Shown here one piece after another: positions 62,901 to 64,000 of a stretch of DNA of 64,000 nucleotides; the stretch's first letter is position 1, and every line of letters starts with the position of its first letter. Source of the DNA: Acetivibrio thermocellus ATCC 27405 (GTDB taxonomy: Bacteria; Bacillota; Clostridia; Acetivibrionales; Acetivibrionaceae); NCBI RefSeq assembly GCF_000015865.1, contig NC_009012.1:2225081-2289080 (forward strand). The letters run 5' to 3'. The notes below the pieces were generated by a model. It searched no databases and was not told the origin of the DNA. It was given only the letters and a program-made list of their open reading frames with translations. Made by a program: the position numbers and the translations under genes.

Positions 62901-64000
62901 TCAATCAACACCAAGAACCATTATATGATCAATGTATGGATCCGCCGTGCCTTGCAGCTGGGTTTTCTGCTCCTTCAGTATCTTTATGTAATCCACTATG
63001 TCCTGAGTAATTCTCTCACCCATGCATACAACCGGTATGCCCGGAGGGTAAGCCATAACCATTTCTCCCGATATCTCTCCCACAGATTTGTCCAACGGGA
63101 CTATTTTCTTGGGGCTGTAAAAAGCGTCCCTGGGTGAAACTATCATTTTGGGAGTCGGAGGAATAATCGGCGGTTTGGGATATTCCTTTTTCTCTGTTTT
63201 GGCCGCAATATCTTTCAGTGCGTTTATAAGGGCCACCAAGTTTTCTTCCCTGTCACCTATGCTTACTATTGCCAGTATATTTGAAAGATCCGACATTTCA
63301 ATCTGTATATTGTATTCTTTTCTGAGTTTCGCTTCCATCTCATATCCGGTATATCCCAAGCCTGATACACATATACCCAGTTTTGTTTCATCAAAATCAT
63401 GACATCCCGGTGTTCCTATAAGTTCTTTCCCGAAGGCATACAAACCTTCAATTTTGTTTATCTCCTCTCTTGCCATTCTGGCAAGCCTCAAAGTTTCCTC
63501 CAACATGTCGCTTCCTTTTGTGGCAAGCTGTTTTCTTGCAATGTCAAGGGAACACATCAAAAGATATGATGCGCTGGAAGTATATGTAAGGTTTAAAACC
63601 TGTTTTACTCTTTCAGGGCTGATCATGTTTCCCCTTAAAAGCAGCAAAGAACTTTGTGTCAGTGAACCTCCCGTTTTGTGAGTACTTACGGCACTCATAT
63701 CGGCACCGACTTCCATTGCCGTCAGAGGAAAATCATCATGAAAAGACATATGCGCACCGTGAGCCTCATCCACCAAAACAGCCATTTCGTACCTGTGGGC
63801 AATTCTTACGAGGGATTTTAAATCCGAGGCTATTCCATAATAAGTCGGATTGATAATGAACACAGCTTTTGCATGGGGGTTTTCCTTTATTGCCTTTTTC
63901 AGGCTTTCCACCGTAATTCCCATGGCAATGCCCAGTTTTTCATTTATTTCGGGCTGCACATACACCGGCACGGCACCGCTTAATATAATTCCACCTATCG
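62901..64000 (-). CDS. Orn/Lys/Arg decarboxylase (SpeA/Cad type), 5' end beyond the window
   Basis: 366 codons seen. PLP fold type I, with the Lys Schiff base in AVSTHKTGGSLTQSS and the PLP Asp in VLVDEAHGAHM. The C-terminal domain PKPPIIPPTPKMIVSPRDAFYSPKKIVPL is typical of Gram-positive arginine/lysine decarboxylases (SpeA/YaaO/Cad), which supply agmatine or cadaverine for polyamines. The frame stays open to base 64000 in the family's order (GIILSGAVPVYVQ), so it starts outside. Arginine is the more likely substrate in Firmicutes; not proven here. Confidence 0.9.
   Translation of the reverse strand, partial: IGGIILSGAVPVYVQPEINEKLGIAMGITVESLKKAIKENPHAKAVFIINPTYYGIASDLKSLVRIAHRYEMAVLVDEAHGAHMSFHDDFPLTAMEVGADMSAVSTHKTGGSLTQSSLLLLRGNMISPERVKQVLNLTYTSSASYLLMCSLDIARKQLATKGSDMLEETLRLARMAREEINKIEGLYAFGKELIGTPGCHDFDETKLGICVSGLGYTGYEMEAKLRKEYNIQIEMSDLSNILAIVSIGDREENLVALINALKDIAAKTEKKEYPKPPIIPPTPKMIVSPRDAFYSPKKIVPLDKSVGEISGEMVMAYPPGIPVVCMGERITQDIVDYIKILKEQKTQLQGTADPYIDHIMVLGVD

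Overview
The window is low-GC Firmicutes DNA and most likely comes from a cellulosome-forming Clostridia close to Acetivibrio (Clostridium) thermocellus. The best single sign is the secreted protein at 19679-21811. It carries a type I dockerin whose two calcium-binding repeats have Ser-Thr recognition pairs and Lys-Arg after each helix, the pattern of that species group. S-layer (SLH), copper-amine-oxidase-like stalk and CBM6-like modules on other exported proteins fit this. The species assignment is inference.

Left third (1-19.3 kb) is an accessory island built by successive insertions. It starts in a Tn7-like transposon (tnsA intact, tnsB split by an IS256-family element). A small membrane protein follows, then a three-gene XRE regulator / ImmA-IrrE metallopeptidase / PIN-like nuclease operon that looks like a toxin-antitoxin or defence module. 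Next come an IS150-type IS3 element, small orphan genes, an OLD-family ATPase-TOPRIM nuclease, and an IS110 element with a long structured leader (candidate bridge RNA). A tyrosine recombinase split by a second copy of the IS150-type element follows, then an iteron-like region, a primase/helicase-like ATPase gene truncated by a second kind of IS256 element, and that element itself. Exact target-site duplications can be read at four insertions (8, 8, 3 and 3 bp), so the interrupted genes can be rejoined in silico.

Middle (19.6-29.9 kb) holds the dockerin/BspA-like repeat protein, a PadR regulator with a decayed FtsW/RodA-like gene behind a palindromic operator, a metallophosphoesterase, a VanY-type carboxypeptidase, remnants of IS630 and IS30 elements, a relic of a second BspA-like gene, and the second IS256 copy.

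At 30.0-41.8 kb six genes on the minus strand form an uninterrupted biosynthetic operon: a stand-alone NRPS loading module (A-PCP), two GT1 glycosyltransferases, an 1856-residue NRPS with the order C-A-PCP-TE fused to a complete MFS transporter, a NodB-type deacetylase and a threonine-synthase-like PLP enzyme. It looks able to make, decorate and export a small glycosylated peptide. It is the strongest candidate here for an undescribed system.

At 42.2-47.9 kb is a second three-gene unit: a membrane-anchored HTH protein and two secreted stalk-TPR proteins. All three carry the same short Gly/Asn-spaced motif. The rest (48.2-64.0 kb) looks like ordinary chromosome: a large SLH/CBM6-like surface protein, a stalk lipoprotein, a rhomboid-fold protein without catalytic residues, a TPR lipoprotein, a two-component pair, a calcium P-type ATPase and an Orn/Lys/Arg decarboxylase cut by the window edge. 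I found no rRNA, tRNA or CRISPR array.
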